DNA of 64,000 bases from Aquabacterium sp029268225 (GCF_037482285.1 NZ_JBBEYB010000008.1:124001-188000); one strand, 5' to 3'; counted from the first letter of the stretch, positions 7,248-16,429 are shown. The notes: generated by a model from the letters alone, not told the origin. Translations and numbers: made by a program.

Positions 7248-10142
7248 ATGGCCACAGACTCTCACGCGCAGACCTCGCCGCATGCCTTTGCCCACACCCT
7301 GAAGTCCTTCCAGACCTCAGCGGGCACCTCGCTGCAGTACCACTCCCTGCCGGCCCTGGCCCAGACCTACCCGGGCATCCGGCGTCTGCCCGTGTCGATC
7401 CGCATCGTGCTGGAGTCGGTGCTGCGCAACTGCGACGGGCACAAGGTCACCGCCGAGCATGTCAGGCAACTGGCCCACTGGCAACCCAACGCGCCCCGCA
7501 CGGACGAGATCCCGTTTGTGGTGTCGCGCGTGGTGCTGCAGGACTTCACCGGCGTGCCCTTGCTGGCCGACCTGGCCGCCATGCGCAATGTGGCCGACGC
7601 GCTGGGCAAGGACCCCAAGCGCATCGAGCCACTGGTGCCGGTGGACCTGGTGGTGGATCACTCGGTGATGATCGACCACTACGGTGACAAGAAGGCGCTG
7701 GACTTGAACATGAAGCTGGAGTTCCAGCGCAATGCCGAGCGCTACGAGTTCATGAAATGGGGCATGCAGGCCTTTGACACCTTTGGGGTCGTGCCCCCGG
7801 GGTTTGGCATCGTCCACCAGGTGAACCTGGAGTACCTGGCGCGCGGTGTGCACCAGACCGCCGACGGCGTGGCCTACCCCGACACGCTGGTGGGCACCGA
7901 CAGCCACACCACGATGATCAACGGCATTGGCGTGGTCGGTTGGGGCGTGGGGGGCATTGAGGCCGAAGCCGCCATGCTGGGGCAGCCGGTGTACCTGCTG
8001 ACGCCCGATGTGGTGGGCATGGAGCTGACCGGGCGCCTGCGCGAGGGGGTGACCGCCACCGATCTGGTGCTGACCGTCACCGAGTTGCTGCGCAAGGCCA
8101 AGGTGGTGGGCAAGTTCGTCGAGTTTTTCGGGGAAGGCACCCGCTCGCTGAGCGTGCCGGACCGGGCCACCATCGGCAACATGGCGCCCGAGTATGGCGC
8201 CACCATGGGCTTCTTCCCCGTCGATGAGAAAACCGTCGAGTATTTCAAGGGTACGGGTCGCACGAAGGCCGAGCGCCAGGCTTTCGAAGCGTACTTCCGG
8301 GCCCAGGAGCTGTTCGGCGTCCCGGATGCCGGAGAGATCGACTACTCCAGCGTGGTCAAGCTCGACCTGGGCAGCGTGACGCCCTCGCTGGCCGGCCCCA
8401 AGCGCCCGCAGGACCGCGTGGAGCTGGGCCAGATGGCCCGCAATTTCGCCGAGCTGTTGACCAAGTCCACCGCCGAGAACGGATTCAACCAGCCGGCGGC
8501 GTCATTGGCGCAGCGCCATCCGGTGGTCGAATCAGGCGTGAACGCGTGCCTGATCCGGCCTCCGCTGCCCCAAGGGGCGCCGCGTGATGTGGCGGAGATG
8601 GTGTCCGACCGCCCCACCATGCGCGCCGCCCCTGAGAATGCCGTCACGGCCTCGGCCGATGCCCCCACAGGGGCGCTCACGCTCAGCCACGGCGACATCC
8701 TGATCGCGGCCATCACGTCTTGCACCAACACCTCCAACCCCAGCGTCTTGCTGGCGGCCGGGCTGCTGGCCAAGAAGGCCGTGAAGGCCGGTTTGCGCGT
8801 GCAGCCGCACATCAAGACCTCGCTGGCCCCGGGCTCGCGCATCGTCACCGAGTACCTGGAGAAGGCCGGGCTGCTGCCCTATCTGGAAAAGCTCGGCTTT
8901 GCGGTGGCCGCCTATGGCTGCACGACCTGCATCGGCAACGCCGGCGACCTGACGCCCGAGCTCAACGAGACCATCGTCCAAAACGACCTGGTGTGTGCCG
9001 CCGTGCTGTCGGGCAACCGCAATTTCGAGGCGCGCATCCACCCCAATCTGAAAGCCAACTTTCTGGCCAGCCCGCCCCTGGTGGTCGCCTACGCGATTGC
9101 CGGCACGGTCACCCGCGATCTGATGACCGAACCGGTCGGCCAGGGCAAAGGCAAAGACGGCAAACTGCGGGACATCTACCTGGGCGACATCTGGCCGAGC
9201 AGCGACGAGATCTACAAGCTGCTCAAGTACGCCATGGATGGCAAGGCCTACCGCAAGAACTACGAGAAGGTCACCACCAAGCCTGGCAAGCTGTGGGAGC
9301 AGACCAAGGGCGTGAGTGGTCAGGTCTACACCTGGCCGCAAAGCACCTATATCGCCCGCCCGCCCTTCTTTGACGGCTTCGAACCTCAGCCCAAGGCCGC
9401 CGCGCTGGGCGTACAGCAGGCACGCATCATGGCGCTGTTCGGTGACTCGATCACCACGGACCACATCTCCCCGGCCGGCTCCATCAAGGCCACCTCGCCG
9501 GCTGGCCAGTACCTGCAGGCGCAAGGCGTGCAAAAAACGGACTTCAACAGTTACGGCTCACGTCGCGGCAACCACGAGGTGATGATGCGGGGCACCTTTG
9601 CCAATGTCCGCATCAAGAACCTGATGATCCCGCCGCAGGCCGACGGCAGCCGCGAAGAAGGTGGCCTGACGCTGTTCCAGCACACCGGTCCGCTACAGGG
9701 CCAGAAACTGCCCATCTACGATGCGGCCATGGCCTATCAGGCAGCTGGCATCCCCACGGTCATCTTTGGGGGTGAGGAGTACGGCACCGGCTCCAGCCGC
9801 GACTGGGCGGCCAAGGGCACGCAACTGCTGGGCATCAAAGCGGTGGTGGCGCGCAGCTTCGAGCGCATCCACCGCGCCAACCTGGTCGGCATGGGGGTGC
9901 TACCCCTGCAGTTCAAGGGCGACGACAGCTGGCAGTCCCTGGGCCTGCGGGGCGACGAGGTCATCAGCATTGACCTCGGCCAGGCGATCGAGCCCCAGGC
10001 GGATGCGAAGTTGATCGTCCAGCGCAGCGATGGCCAAACTGAGACGGTCAACGTGAAGTTACGCATCGACACGCCGATTGAGGTGAGCTACTACCAGCAC
10101 GGCGGCATCCTGCCCTTTGTGCTGAGGCAGTTGCTGGCGTGA
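7248..10142 (+). CDS. acnA: Aconitate hydratase A
   Basis: Citrate/isocitrate isomerase of the TCA cycle, IRP/AcnA type, with a [4Fe-4S] cluster held by Cys492 (TSCTNTSNPS), Cys558 and Cys561 (GCTTCIGN). The C-terminal swivel domain carries the GEEYGTGSSRDWAAKG motif. A strong Shine-Dalgarno GGAGGG lies at 7237-7242. At 964 residues it is longer than typical AcnA (about 890-900). The excess falls between SLAGPKRPQDR and the first cluster Cys, where roughly 50 extra residues, rich in Ala, Pro and Thr, are inserted (DNA about 8450-8690). The reading frame is intact across it. Confidence 0.95.
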   Translation: MATDSHAQTSPHAFAHTLKSFQTSAGTSLQYHSLPALAQTYPGIRRLPVSIRIVLESVLRNCDGHKVTAEHVRQLAHWQPNAPRTDEIPFVVSRVVLQDFTGVPLLADLAAMRNVADALGKDPKRIEPLVPVDLVVDHSVMIDHYGDKKALDLNMKLEFQRNAERYEFMKWGMQAFDTFGVVPPGFGIVHQVNLEYLARGVHQTADGVAYPDTLVGTDSHTTMINGIGVVGWGVGGIEAEAAMLGQPVYLLTPDVVGMELTGRLREGVTATDLVLTVTELLRKAKVVGKFVEFFGEGTRSLSVPDRATIGNMAPEYGATMGFFPVDEKTVEYFKGTGRTKAERQAFEAYFRAQELFGVPDAGEIDYSSVVKLDLGSVTPSLAGPKRPQDRVELGQMARNFAELLTKSTAENGFNQPAASLAQRHPVVESGVNACLIRPPLPQGAPRDVAEMVSDRPTMRAAPENAVTASADAPTGALTLSHGDILIAAITSCTNTSNPSVLLAAGLLAKKAVKAGLRVQPHIKTSLAPGSRIVTEYLEKAGLLPYLEKLGFAVAAYGCTTCIGNAGDLTPELNETIVQNDLVCAAVLSGNRNFEARIHPNLKANFLASPPLVVAYAIAGTVTRDLMTEPVGQGKGKDGKLRDIYLGDIWPSSDEIYKLLKYAMDGKAYRKNYEKVTTKPGKLWEQTKGVSGQVYTWPQSTYIARPPFFDGFEPQPKAAALGVQQARIMALFGDSITTDHISPAGSIKATSPAGQYLQAQGVQKTDFNSYGSRRGNHEVMMRGTFANVRIKNLMIPPQADGSREEGGLTLFQHTGPLQGQKLPIYDAAMAYQAAGIPTVIFGGEEYGTGSSRDWAAKGTQLLGIKAVVARSFERIHRANLVGMGVLPLQFKGDDSWQSLGLRGDEVISIDLGQAIEPQADAKLIVQRSDGQTETVNVKLRIDTPIEVSYYQHGGILPFVLRQLLA

Positions 10143-10172
10143 ATCTGTCCGCGGAGGTCGAGCAGACCTGGA

Positions 10173-10538
10173 TCAGCTCGTCAAGCGGGTGGCCAGTTCG
10201 TCGAGCCGTTTGGCGCCAAAACCGACCGACACAACCACGCCATCGCGCTCGATCACCGGGCGCTTGATGACACTGGCCTGGCTCAGCATCAAGGCCTTGG
10301 CGCTGGCCGCATCCGCCACGCCGGCCTTCGTCGCCTCGTCCAACTTGCGCCACGTCGTACCCTGGCGGTTCACCAGCGGTTCCCACCCCACTGACGCGAT
10401 CCAGGCATCGACGCGATCGGCAGGCACGCCCTGCTTCTTGTAGTCATGGAAGCTGTAGTCCACGCCTTGCTCGCTCAGCCAGGCGCGGGCCTTCTTGACG
10501 GTGTCGCAGTTGGGGATGCCGTAAACGATGGTGCTCAT
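10173..10538 (-). CDS. ArsC/Spx-family protein, YffB-like
   Basis: Small 121-residue thioredoxin-fold protein of the arsenate reductase (ArsC)/Spx family. The N-terminus STIVYGIPNCDTVKKARAWL places a single Cys11 where ArsC has its catalytic cysteine, and CDTVKKA is typical of the YffB/YffB-like branch. These proteins resemble glutathione-dependent reductases, but arsenate reduction has not been the assigned role for this branch. There are no ars genes nearby. The ATG at 10538 matches the family start; the frame extends further upstream but without conserved residues. Confidence 0.75.
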   Translation of the reverse strand: MSTIVYGIPNCDTVKKARAWLSEQGVDYSFHDYKKQGVPADRVDAWIASVGWEPLVNRQGTTWRKLDEATKAGVADAASAKALMLSQASVIKRPVIERDGVVVSVGFGAKRLDELATRLTS

Positions 10539-10620
10539 GGAAGGTCGACTCAAGCAGGTTGATGCAGGCGCCACTGTGTCACAAGTCAGGCGGCCCGGCA
10601 GCGGGCCGCCGCCATGCACC

Positions 10621-10983
10621 TCAGCACACGGGGGACAAATCTGCCAACTCGGCTGCGCTCAACTTGCGGGATCGGAGCACAAAGTGCAGGCCATCGGCGT
10701 CTTCCAGCGACATCGTGCCCAGGCTGCCTGAGCGCACATCCAGCGTCAACTGCGCATCACCCAGGTAATCCAGCTGCATGCGGCTGGCGTGAAAAGGTAC
10801 GCCCAGCACCTCGCCCAGTTGCACGTCGCCCTCACTGAGCGACATTTCCCCGCGCTTCAAACACATGGGTGTGCTGCCGTCACAGCAACCATGCGAGAGG
10901 TAAAACATCACGTCGCCATGCCGCTGACGCAAGCCCCGGATCAGCAACTCTGCCACCTCGGTGGCGACCACACGTTCAATCAT
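10621..10983 (-). CDS. DUF779 domain protein, partner of the aldehyde dehydrogenase
   Basis: A 120-residue protein of the DUF779 family. Conserved features visible are a Cys-rich loop SHGCCDGSTPMC (Cys33, Cys34, Cys41) and a C-terminal half rich in Asp and Gly. The function is unknown, but members are repeatedly found beside ExaC/AldB/AcoD-type aldehyde dehydrogenases, as here. Its start at 10983 is preceded by AGGGAAGAG. A terminator-like hairpin lies between it and the dehydrogenase gene, so its expression may depend on partial read-through. The cysteines could bind a metal or react with aldehyde; that is speculation. Confidence 0.8.
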   Translation of the reverse strand: MIERVVATEVAELLIRGLRQRHGDVMFYLSHGCCDGSTPMCLKRGEMSLSEGDVQLGEVLGVPFHASRMQLDYLGDAQLTLDVRSGSLGTMSLEDADGLHFVLRSRKLSAAELADLSPVC

Positions 10984-11003
10984 GTTGCGATCTCTTCCCT
11001 TAC

Positions 11004-11033
11004 GAGAAAGAAAAGGGGCGGCCAAGCCGCCCC
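11004..11033 (-). terminator. Intra-operon terminator/attenuator hairpin
   Basis: On the minus strand GGGGCGGC (11033-11026) and GCCGCCCC (11022-11015) form a perfect 8-bp stem with a 3-nt TTG loop, followed by TTTTCTTTC. It sits in the 86-bp gap between the aldehyde dehydrogenase stop and the DUF779 start. It has all the marks of an intrinsic terminator, yet the two genes belong together functionally, so it may set a lower level of DUF779. Confidence 0.7.
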
Positions 11034-11069
11034 ACCTCCAACCAGGGCCCTTGTGGAGCCCTGTTCATG

Positions 11070-12590
11070 TCAGAAGAAGCCCAGCTTGTTGGGGCTGTAG
11101 CTCACCAGCAGATTCTTGGTCTGCTGGTAGTGATCGAGCATCATCTTGTGGGTCTCACGACCGATGCCAGATTCCTTGTAACCACCGAAGGTGGCGTGTG
11201 CCGGGTAGGCGTGATAGCAGTTGGTCCAGACGCGACCGGCCTGGATGCCGCGGCCAAAGCGGTAGGCACGGCTGCCGTCACGGGTCCACACGCCCGCGCC
11301 CAGGCCATACGGCGTGTCGTTGGCAATGGCCATGGCTTCGGCCTCGTTCTTGAAGGTCGTCACGGCCAGCACCGGGCCGAAGATTTCCTCGCGGAAGATG
11401 CGCATCTGGTTGTGGCCCTTGAACAGCGTCGGCTGGATGTAATAGCCCTCGCTCAGCTCGCCACCCAACTGGGCGCGGTCGCCGCCGATCAGCACCTGGG
11501 CGCCTTCTTCCTTGCCGACCGCCAGGTAGGACATGATCTTGTCCATCTGCATGGCCGAGGCCTGGGCCCCCATCATCGTGTCCGTGTCCAGCGGGCTGCC
11601 CTGCTTGATGGCGGCCACGCGCTTGAGGGCGCGCTCGATGAAGCGGTCGTAGATCGATTCCTGGATCAGCGCGCGCGACGGGCAGGTGCACACCTCGCCC
11701 TGGTTGAAGGCGAACAGCACCATGCCCTCGATGGCCTTGTCGAGGAAGGCATCGTCTTCGGCCATGACATCGTCAAAGAAGATGTTGGGGCTCTTGCCAC
11801 CCAACTCCAGCGTCGCGGGAATCAGGTTGCCGGCCGCCGCCTGGGCGATCACGCGGCCCGTGGCGGTGGAACCGGTGAAGGCGATCTTGGCGATGCGCTT
11901 GCTGCTGGCCAGCGGCATGCCGGCTTCACGGCCAAAGCCATTGACGATGTTGAGCACACCGGCCGGCAGCAGGTCGGCGATCATCTCGGCCAGGATCAAG
12001 ATGCTGATGGGGGTGGACTCGGCCGGCTTGAGCACCACGCAGTTGCCGGCGGCCAAGGCCGGAGCCAGCTTCCAGGCAGCCATCAGGATCGGAAAGTTCC
12101 AGGGGATGATCTGACCGACCACACCCAGGGGTTCGTGGAAGTGATAGGCAATGGTGTTGCCGTCAATTTCACTGATCGAACCTTCTTGTGAACGCAAACA
12201 GCCCGCAAAGTAGCGGAAGTGGTCCACCGCCAGCGGAATGTCGGCGTTCAGTGTTTCGCGGATGGGCTTGCCGTTGTCCACCGTCTCGGCATAAGCCAGC
12301 TTCTCCAGGTTCTGCTCGATGCGGTCGGCGATCTTCAGCAGGATGTTGGCGCGCTCGGCCGGCGCGGTGGCACCCCAGGCGTCTTTGGCAGCGTGGGCCG
12401 CATCCAGCGCCAGATTGATGTCCGCCTCGGTCGAGCGGGCGGCCTGGGTGTAGACCTTGCCGCTGATCGGCGTGATCACATCGAAATACTCGCCGCCCAG
12501 CGGGGCGACGAACTTGCCACCGATGAAGTTGTCGTAGCGGGTCTGGTAGGCCACGGGAGCGCCAGCGGCGCCGGGTGCTGCGTAGATCAT
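11070..12590 (-). CDS. aldB: Aldehyde dehydrogenase (AldB/ExaC/AcoD type)
   Basis: NAD(P)-dependent aldehyde dehydrogenase, 506 residues, oxidising acetaldehyde or related aldehydes to the acid. Glu262 in LELGGKSPN is the general base and Cys301 in GEVCTCPSR, five residues before the conserved Arg, the nucleophile. IIPWNFPILM is the cofactor-binding segment. The ATG at 12590 is preceded by GAGGAG; an upstream in-frame codon at 12632 is less likely. A near-consensus sigma-54 promoter and dyad operators lie upstream, and the AcoR-type activator is divergent, so induction by an alcohol or aldehyde effector is likely. Substrate range cannot be read from sequence. Confidence 0.92.
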   Translation of the reverse strand: MIYAAPGAAGAPVAYQTRYDNFIGGKFVAPLGGEYFDVITPISGKVYTQAARSTEADINLALDAAHAAKDAWGATAPAERANILLKIADRIEQNLEKLAYAETVDNGKPIRETLNADIPLAVDHFRYFAGCLRSQEGSISEIDGNTIAYHFHEPLGVVGQIIPWNFPILMAAWKLAPALAAGNCVVLKPAESTPISILILAEMIADLLPAGVLNIVNGFGREAGMPLASSKRIAKIAFTGSTATGRVIAQAAAGNLIPATLELGGKSPNIFFDDVMAEDDAFLDKAIEGMVLFAFNQGEVCTCPSRALIQESIYDRFIERALKRVAAIKQGSPLDTDTMMGAQASAMQMDKIMSYLAVGKEEGAQVLIGGDRAQLGGELSEGYYIQPTLFKGHNQMRIFREEIFGPVLAVTTFKNEAEAMAIANDTPYGLGAGVWTRDGSRAYRFGRGIQAGRVWTNCYHAYPAHATFGGYKESGIGRETHKMMLDHYQQTKNLLVSYSPNKLGFF

Positions 12591-12669
12591 CGAGTGTCTC
12601 CTCAAGGTCAGGTGTAGGGGATCAAGGGGCAAAGGAAGCCAGGCTTGTGGCCGTGACGCTCACCTTGAG

Positions 12670-12685
12670 TGCAGAGCGCGTGCCA
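12670..12685 (-). promoter_or_regulatory. Sigma-54 (-24/-12) promoter of aldB
   Basis: The minus-strand sequence TGGCACGCGCTCTGCA matches the sigma-54 consensus TGGCACGNNNNTTGCW at every defined position except the first T of the -12 box. The invariant GG and GC are ten bases apart as required. It lies about 80 bp before the aldB ATG, predicting transcription from near 12659. The divergent gene encodes a sigma-54 activator with an intact GAFTGA motif, which supports the call. Confidence 0.8.
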
Positions 12686-12746
12686 ATGCGGGTTCGTCCC
12701 GAGGCCGCAGGCCCTTGTCCCAGAGACGCCGCGACGCGTGAGTGGC

Positions 12747-12832
12747 TGTCACCCTGTGTCAGCCACCTTGTCTCCGCTGCACACACTGTCCCAAAATGAC
12801 ACAGGGTGACCACGGGTGTGTCACCTTGTCGG
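12747..12832. promoter_or_regulatory. Dyad operator cluster, probable activator binding sites
   Basis: GTCACCCTGTGTCA (12748-12761) has an exact 14-bp inverted copy at 12797-12810. Between and beyond lie TGTC-N7-GACA (12787-12801) and GTCACCTTGTC (12820-12830), which pairs with GGTGAC at 12805-12810. The sites are roughly 60-160 bp upstream of the sigma-54 promoter, the usual enhancer distance, and abut the start of the activator gene, so they may serve aldB activation and autoregulation. Confidence 0.65.
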
Positions 12833-12887
12833 CCACGCCATACTCCGTCCACCGCGACCGAATTACCCTCCCCCACCCACCCCTGCC

Positions 12888-14930
12888 ATGCCGCTGCAGC
12901 TCACCCACCACCAGTCAGAAACGGACCTCCTGCAGGCCCGCCGCTGCCTGATGGACGCCGGCGACGTGCCTCCAGGGCTGGTGGACGACACCCTGCGGCA
13001 GTCCTGGCTGCGCAGCCGCCATGCGGGCCTCAGCCCGGTCGATGTCGCCAGCGAGCCCCCGCTGTGCACACCCGCCGACCTGCGCCAAACCCTGGCCAGC
13101 GAGCACGACCTGCTGGCCCACGCCCGTCCGGTCATGAGCTTCGTGTTCGACCAGATCCGTGACAGCGGCAACGTGGTCGTGCTGGCCGACAACCACGGTC
13201 TGCTCCTGGACACCTTGGGCGACATCGATTTCGCCACCCGCGCCGAGCGCGTCTCGCTGAGGCCCGGCGCGCTCTGGCACGAACACGACCGCGGCACCAA
13301 CGCCATCGGCACCGCCCTGGCCGAGGAACGGGCGGTCGTCATCCACGGCGCCGAGCACTACCTGGCCCGCAACAGCTTCCTCACTTGCGCGGCCGCCCCG
13401 GTGTTGACCTCGGAAGGCCGGCTGCGCGGCGTGATCGACATCTCCGGCGACCACCGGGGGCAGCACCCGCACACCTTCGCGCTGGTGCGCTCGGCCGCCC
13501 GCATGATCGAAGACCGCCTGTTCCATGCACGCCATGGCCACGACCAGGTGCTGCGCCTGCATGCCCACGCCGAAGGACTGGGTGCGGTGGGTGAAGGCCT
13601 GGTGGCCCTGTCGGACGACGGCTGGGTGGTCGGCAGCAACCAGCTGGCCCGAGAATGGTTGGGGCTGCCAGCCATGGGTGGCGGCACGCTGGCCGACCTG
13701 ACAGGCCTGCGGGTGGCTCAGATGCCGCCCGGCCGCACCCTGCGTGTGCGCGCCGCGCGAGGCCTGTCCTTGTTCGCGCGCCTCGACTGGCCCCGGCGTC
13801 CGGCCATTCACACGCCATCGCCGTCCATCGCCCACACCGCACGACCAGCGTCGCCTCCCGACGCCGCCGCGCCTCCGCGCACGGCATCACACGCCTCGCA
13901 GCACCACGAGCGGACGCTCGACACCCGCCTGGCCGAGGCTCACCACCGTGCCCAGCGGGTACAGGCGCAAGGCATCCCGGTCCTGATCCAGGGTGAATCC
14001 GGTACCGGCAAGGAAGTCTTCGCCCGCGCCCTGCATCAGGAGGGGCCCCGCGCGGCCCGCCCCTTCGTCGCCCTCAACTGCGCTGCCCTGCCCGAAACCC
14101 TGATCGAAGCCGAGCTGTTTGGTTATGTCGGCGGCGCGTTCACCGGCGCACGCCGCGAGGGCGCGCCCGGTCGCATCCGAGAAGCCGATGGCGGCACCCT
14201 GTTTCTGGACGAAATCGGCGACATGCCACTGGCCCTGCAAGCCCGCCTGCTGCGCGTACTGCAAGACAAGATGGTGGTACCCCTGGGTGGCAACAAGGCC
14301 CACCCGGTGGACTTCGTGCTGGTGTGCGCCACCCACCGCAACCTGCGGGAAGCCGTGCGCACCGGCCAGTTCCGCGAAGACCTGTTCTACCGCCTCAACG
14401 GCCTGACCGTCACCCTGCCTGCCCTGCGCGAGCGCCAGGACTTCGACACCCTGGTGGCACACATGCTGGCCGACATCTGCCAGAGCATGGGCCGCACGGC
14501 CGCCCCGGTGCCACAACTGCATCCCGGCCTGCACCAGGCCCTGGCCGCGCACCACTGGCCCGGCAACCTGCGCCAGCTCCACAGCCTGCTGCGCACCGCC
14601 TGTGCCTTGTTGGAGCCCAGGGAGGTCGCCATCGACTGGCGCCACGTGCCCGACGACATGCAACAGGAGTTGCAGGACGCCACACGCGATGCCCGTCGTC
14701 ACGCTGACACCCACAACGCCTCGCACGGCCCACATCGGGCCTCTGGCCAGTTGGAGTCAGACCTGGGGGCCTCCGCGTCGTCGTTGCAAGTACCCAATCT
14801 GCGCCGCCTCTCCCAGCAGACCATCCAGCAGGTCATCGCTGCGACCCAAGGCAACATGTCCGAAGCCGCGCGCCGTCTGGGCATCAGCCGCAACACCCTC
14901 TATCGCCGCCTCAAGCGCTCCCCTGAGTGA
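12888..14930 (+). CDS. acoR: Sigma-54-dependent activator, AcoR type
   Basis: Enhancer-binding protein of 680 residues. The N-terminal region, about 20-300, is the GAF-containing sensory part seen in AcoR-like regulators. The central AAA+ domain has Walker A GESGTGKE from Gly369, the sigma-54 contact loop GAFTGA at 416-421 and Walker B GGTLFLDEIGDM. The C-terminus has a Fis-type helix-turn-helix (AARRLGISRNTLYRRL). It is divergent from aldB, whose -24/-12 promoter and dyad sites it presumably controls. The ATG at 12888 was chosen over an earlier in-frame codon at 12816 because the latter lies inside the operator region. The effector is unknown. Confidence 0.88.
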   Translation: MPLQLTHHQSETDLLQARRCLMDAGDVPPGLVDDTLRQSWLRSRHAGLSPVDVASEPPLCTPADLRQTLASEHDLLAHARPVMSFVFDQIRDSGNVVVLADNHGLLLDTLGDIDFATRAERVSLRPGALWHEHDRGTNAIGTALAEERAVVIHGAEHYLARNSFLTCAAAPVLTSEGRLRGVIDISGDHRGQHPHTFALVRSAARMIEDRLFHARHGHDQVLRLHAHAEGLGAVGEGLVALSDDGWVVGSNQLAREWLGLPAMGGGTLADLTGLRVAQMPPGRTLRVRAARGLSLFARLDWPRRPAIHTPSPSIAHTARPASPPDAAAPPRTASHASQHHERTLDTRLAEAHHRAQRVQAQGIPVLIQGESGTGKEVFARALHQEGPRAARPFVALNCAALPETLIEAELFGYVGGAFTGARREGAPGRIREADGGTLFLDEIGDMPLALQARLLRVLQDKMVVPLGGNKAHPVDFVLVCATHRNLREAVRTGQFREDLFYRLNGLTVTLPALRERQDFDTLVAHMLADICQSMGRTAAPVPQLHPGLHQALAAHHWPGNLRQLHSLLRTACALLEPREVAIDWRHVPDDMQQELQDATRDARRHADTHNASHGPHRASGQLESDLGASASSLQVPNLRRLSQQTIQQVIAATQGNMSEAARRLGISRNTLYRRLKRSPE

Positions 14931-15029
14931 ACGCCGTCGGCTGGCGTCAAGACCACGTCAGGTCAAAAAAACTGCAAGAAATGCCCCCGATAGCCAGAAG
15001 CGGGCGGTCCTTTGGGTAGCATCTCGTCC

Positions 15030-15737
15030 ATGACGAACGCCGACCCCCAAGAACTCGCCAAATTCAGTGACCTGGCCCACAAGTGGTGGGACCCGGAAAG
15101 CGAATTCCGTCCGCTGCACCAGATCAATCCCCTGCGCCTGGACTGGATCGACCAGCACGCCGCCATCAAGGGCAAGACCGTGGTGGACGTGGGCTGCGGT
15201 GGGGGCATCCTGGCCGAATCCATGGCCCGCCGTGGCGCCAACGTCCTGGGCATCGACCTGGCCGACAAGCCCCTGAAAGTGGCCCAGTTGCACGCCATGG
15301 AAGCCGGCGTCGCCAACCTGGACTACCGCAGTGTGGCCGCCGAAGCCCTGGCCGCCGAGCAGCCCGCGCAGTTTGACGTCGTCACCTGCATGGAAATGCT
15401 GGAGCACGTGCCCGATCCCTCGTCGGTCATCCGTGCCTGCGCCGACATGGTCAAGCCCGGTGGCTGGGTCTTTTTCTCGACCCTCAACCGCAATCCCAAG
15501 TCCTTCCTGTTCGCCATCGTCGGCGCCGAGTACGTGCTCAAACTGCTGCCCAAGGGCACGCACGAGTTCTCGCGCTTCATCCGCCCGGCCGAACTGGCCC
15601 GCTGGATCCGCGAAGCCCGCCTCGACACCGTGCAGTTCAAGGGCCTGGAATACAACCCCTTGACCCGCCTCTACAAGCTGTCGGGCGACACCAGCGTGAA
15701 CTACATGGTGGCTTGCCGCAAGCCCTTGAATCCGTGA
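15030..15737 (+). CDS. ubiG: Ubiquinone biosynthesis O-methyltransferase
   Basis: SAM-dependent methyltransferase of 235 residues that carries out both O-methylations in ubiquinone synthesis. The N-terminus (FSDLAHKWWDPESEFRPLHQ) is highly characteristic of UbiG, and SAM motif I is VVDVGCGGGI at 51-60. The ATG at 15030 is preferred to a TTG at 15012. The stop overlaps the GTG start of gph, so the two are translationally coupled, a common arrangement in proteobacteria. Two other ubiquinone genes, ubiJ and ubiB, are 6 kb away. Confidence 0.95.
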   Translation: MTNADPQELAKFSDLAHKWWDPESEFRPLHQINPLRLDWIDQHAAIKGKTVVDVGCGGGILAESMARRGANVLGIDLADKPLKVAQLHAMEAGVANLDYRSVAAEALAAEQPAQFDVVTCMEMLEHVPDPSSVIRACADMVKPGGWVFFSTLNRNPKSFLFAIVGAEYVLKLLPKGTHEFSRFIRPAELARWIREARLDTVQFKGLEYNPLTRLYKLSGDTSVNYMVACRKPLNP

Positions 15738-16429
15738 GCGGGCAGGCCACGTCTGGGCACCTGAGCTGGGCCGAACCCGCTCAGGCCGTGCTGTTTGACC
15801 TGGACGGCACCCTGGCCGACACCGCCGGCGACCTGGTCGGCGCCGTCAACCACCTGCGTGTGCAGCGTGGCCTAGCGCCCCTGCCCTTGGAGACCTTGCG
15901 TCCCTACGCCTCGGCCGGCGCCCGCGGCCTGATTGGCGCGGCACTGGACATCCATCCGGGCCATGCCGAGTTCGAGGACCTGCGCACAGCCTTCCTCGAC
16001 ACCTACGAACGCATCCTGGCCGACACCACGGTGTTGTTTGACGGCATGGCCGAGTTGCTGGCCACGCTGGAAGCCCAGGGCATCGCCTGGGGTGTGGTCA
16101 CCAACAAGCCGCACCGCTTCACCGTGCCGGTCATGCAGGGCCTGAAACTGGCTGAACGGTCGGCCACGCTGATCAGCGGCGACACCACCGCCCACGCCAA
16201 ACCGCACCCGCTGCCCTTGCTGACCGCCTGCGAGCAGATCGGCGTCAGCCCAGCGCGCGTGCTCTACGTGGGCGACGACCTGCGCGACATCCAGGCAGCG
16301 CAAGCGGCCGGCATGCCCAACGCGGCCGCGGCCTGGGGCTACATCGGCCACAGTGGCGAGATCGACACCTGGGGCGCCAACGTCATCGTGGCGCAGCCCT
16401 TGGATCTGCTGCGCCACCTGGGCCGCTGA
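15734..16429 (+). CDS. gph: Phosphoglycolate phosphatase
   Basis: HAD-superfamily hydrolase of 231 residues removing phosphate from 2-phosphoglycolate, a product of DNA end repair and of oxygenase side reactions. Motif I is VLFDLDGTLADT with Asp22 nucleophile and Asp24; VTNKPH is motif II; the late GDDLRDIQAAQAAGM is motif IV. I chose the GTG at 15734, which overlaps the ubiG stop as GTGA; a TTG at 15713 inside ubiG is possible but unnecessary. It converges on manC across a hairpin-bearing gap. Confidence 0.88.
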   Translation: MSGQATSGHLSWAEPAQAVLFDLDGTLADTAGDLVGAVNHLRVQRGLAPLPLETLRPYASAGARGLIGAALDIHPGHAEFEDLRTAFLDTYERILADTTVLFDGMAELLATLEAQGIAWGVVTNKPHRFTVPVMQGLKLAERSATLISGDTTAHAKPHPLPLLTACEQIGVSPARVLYVGDDLRDIQAAQAAGMPNAAAAWGYIGHSGEIDTWGANVIVAQPLDLLRHLGR

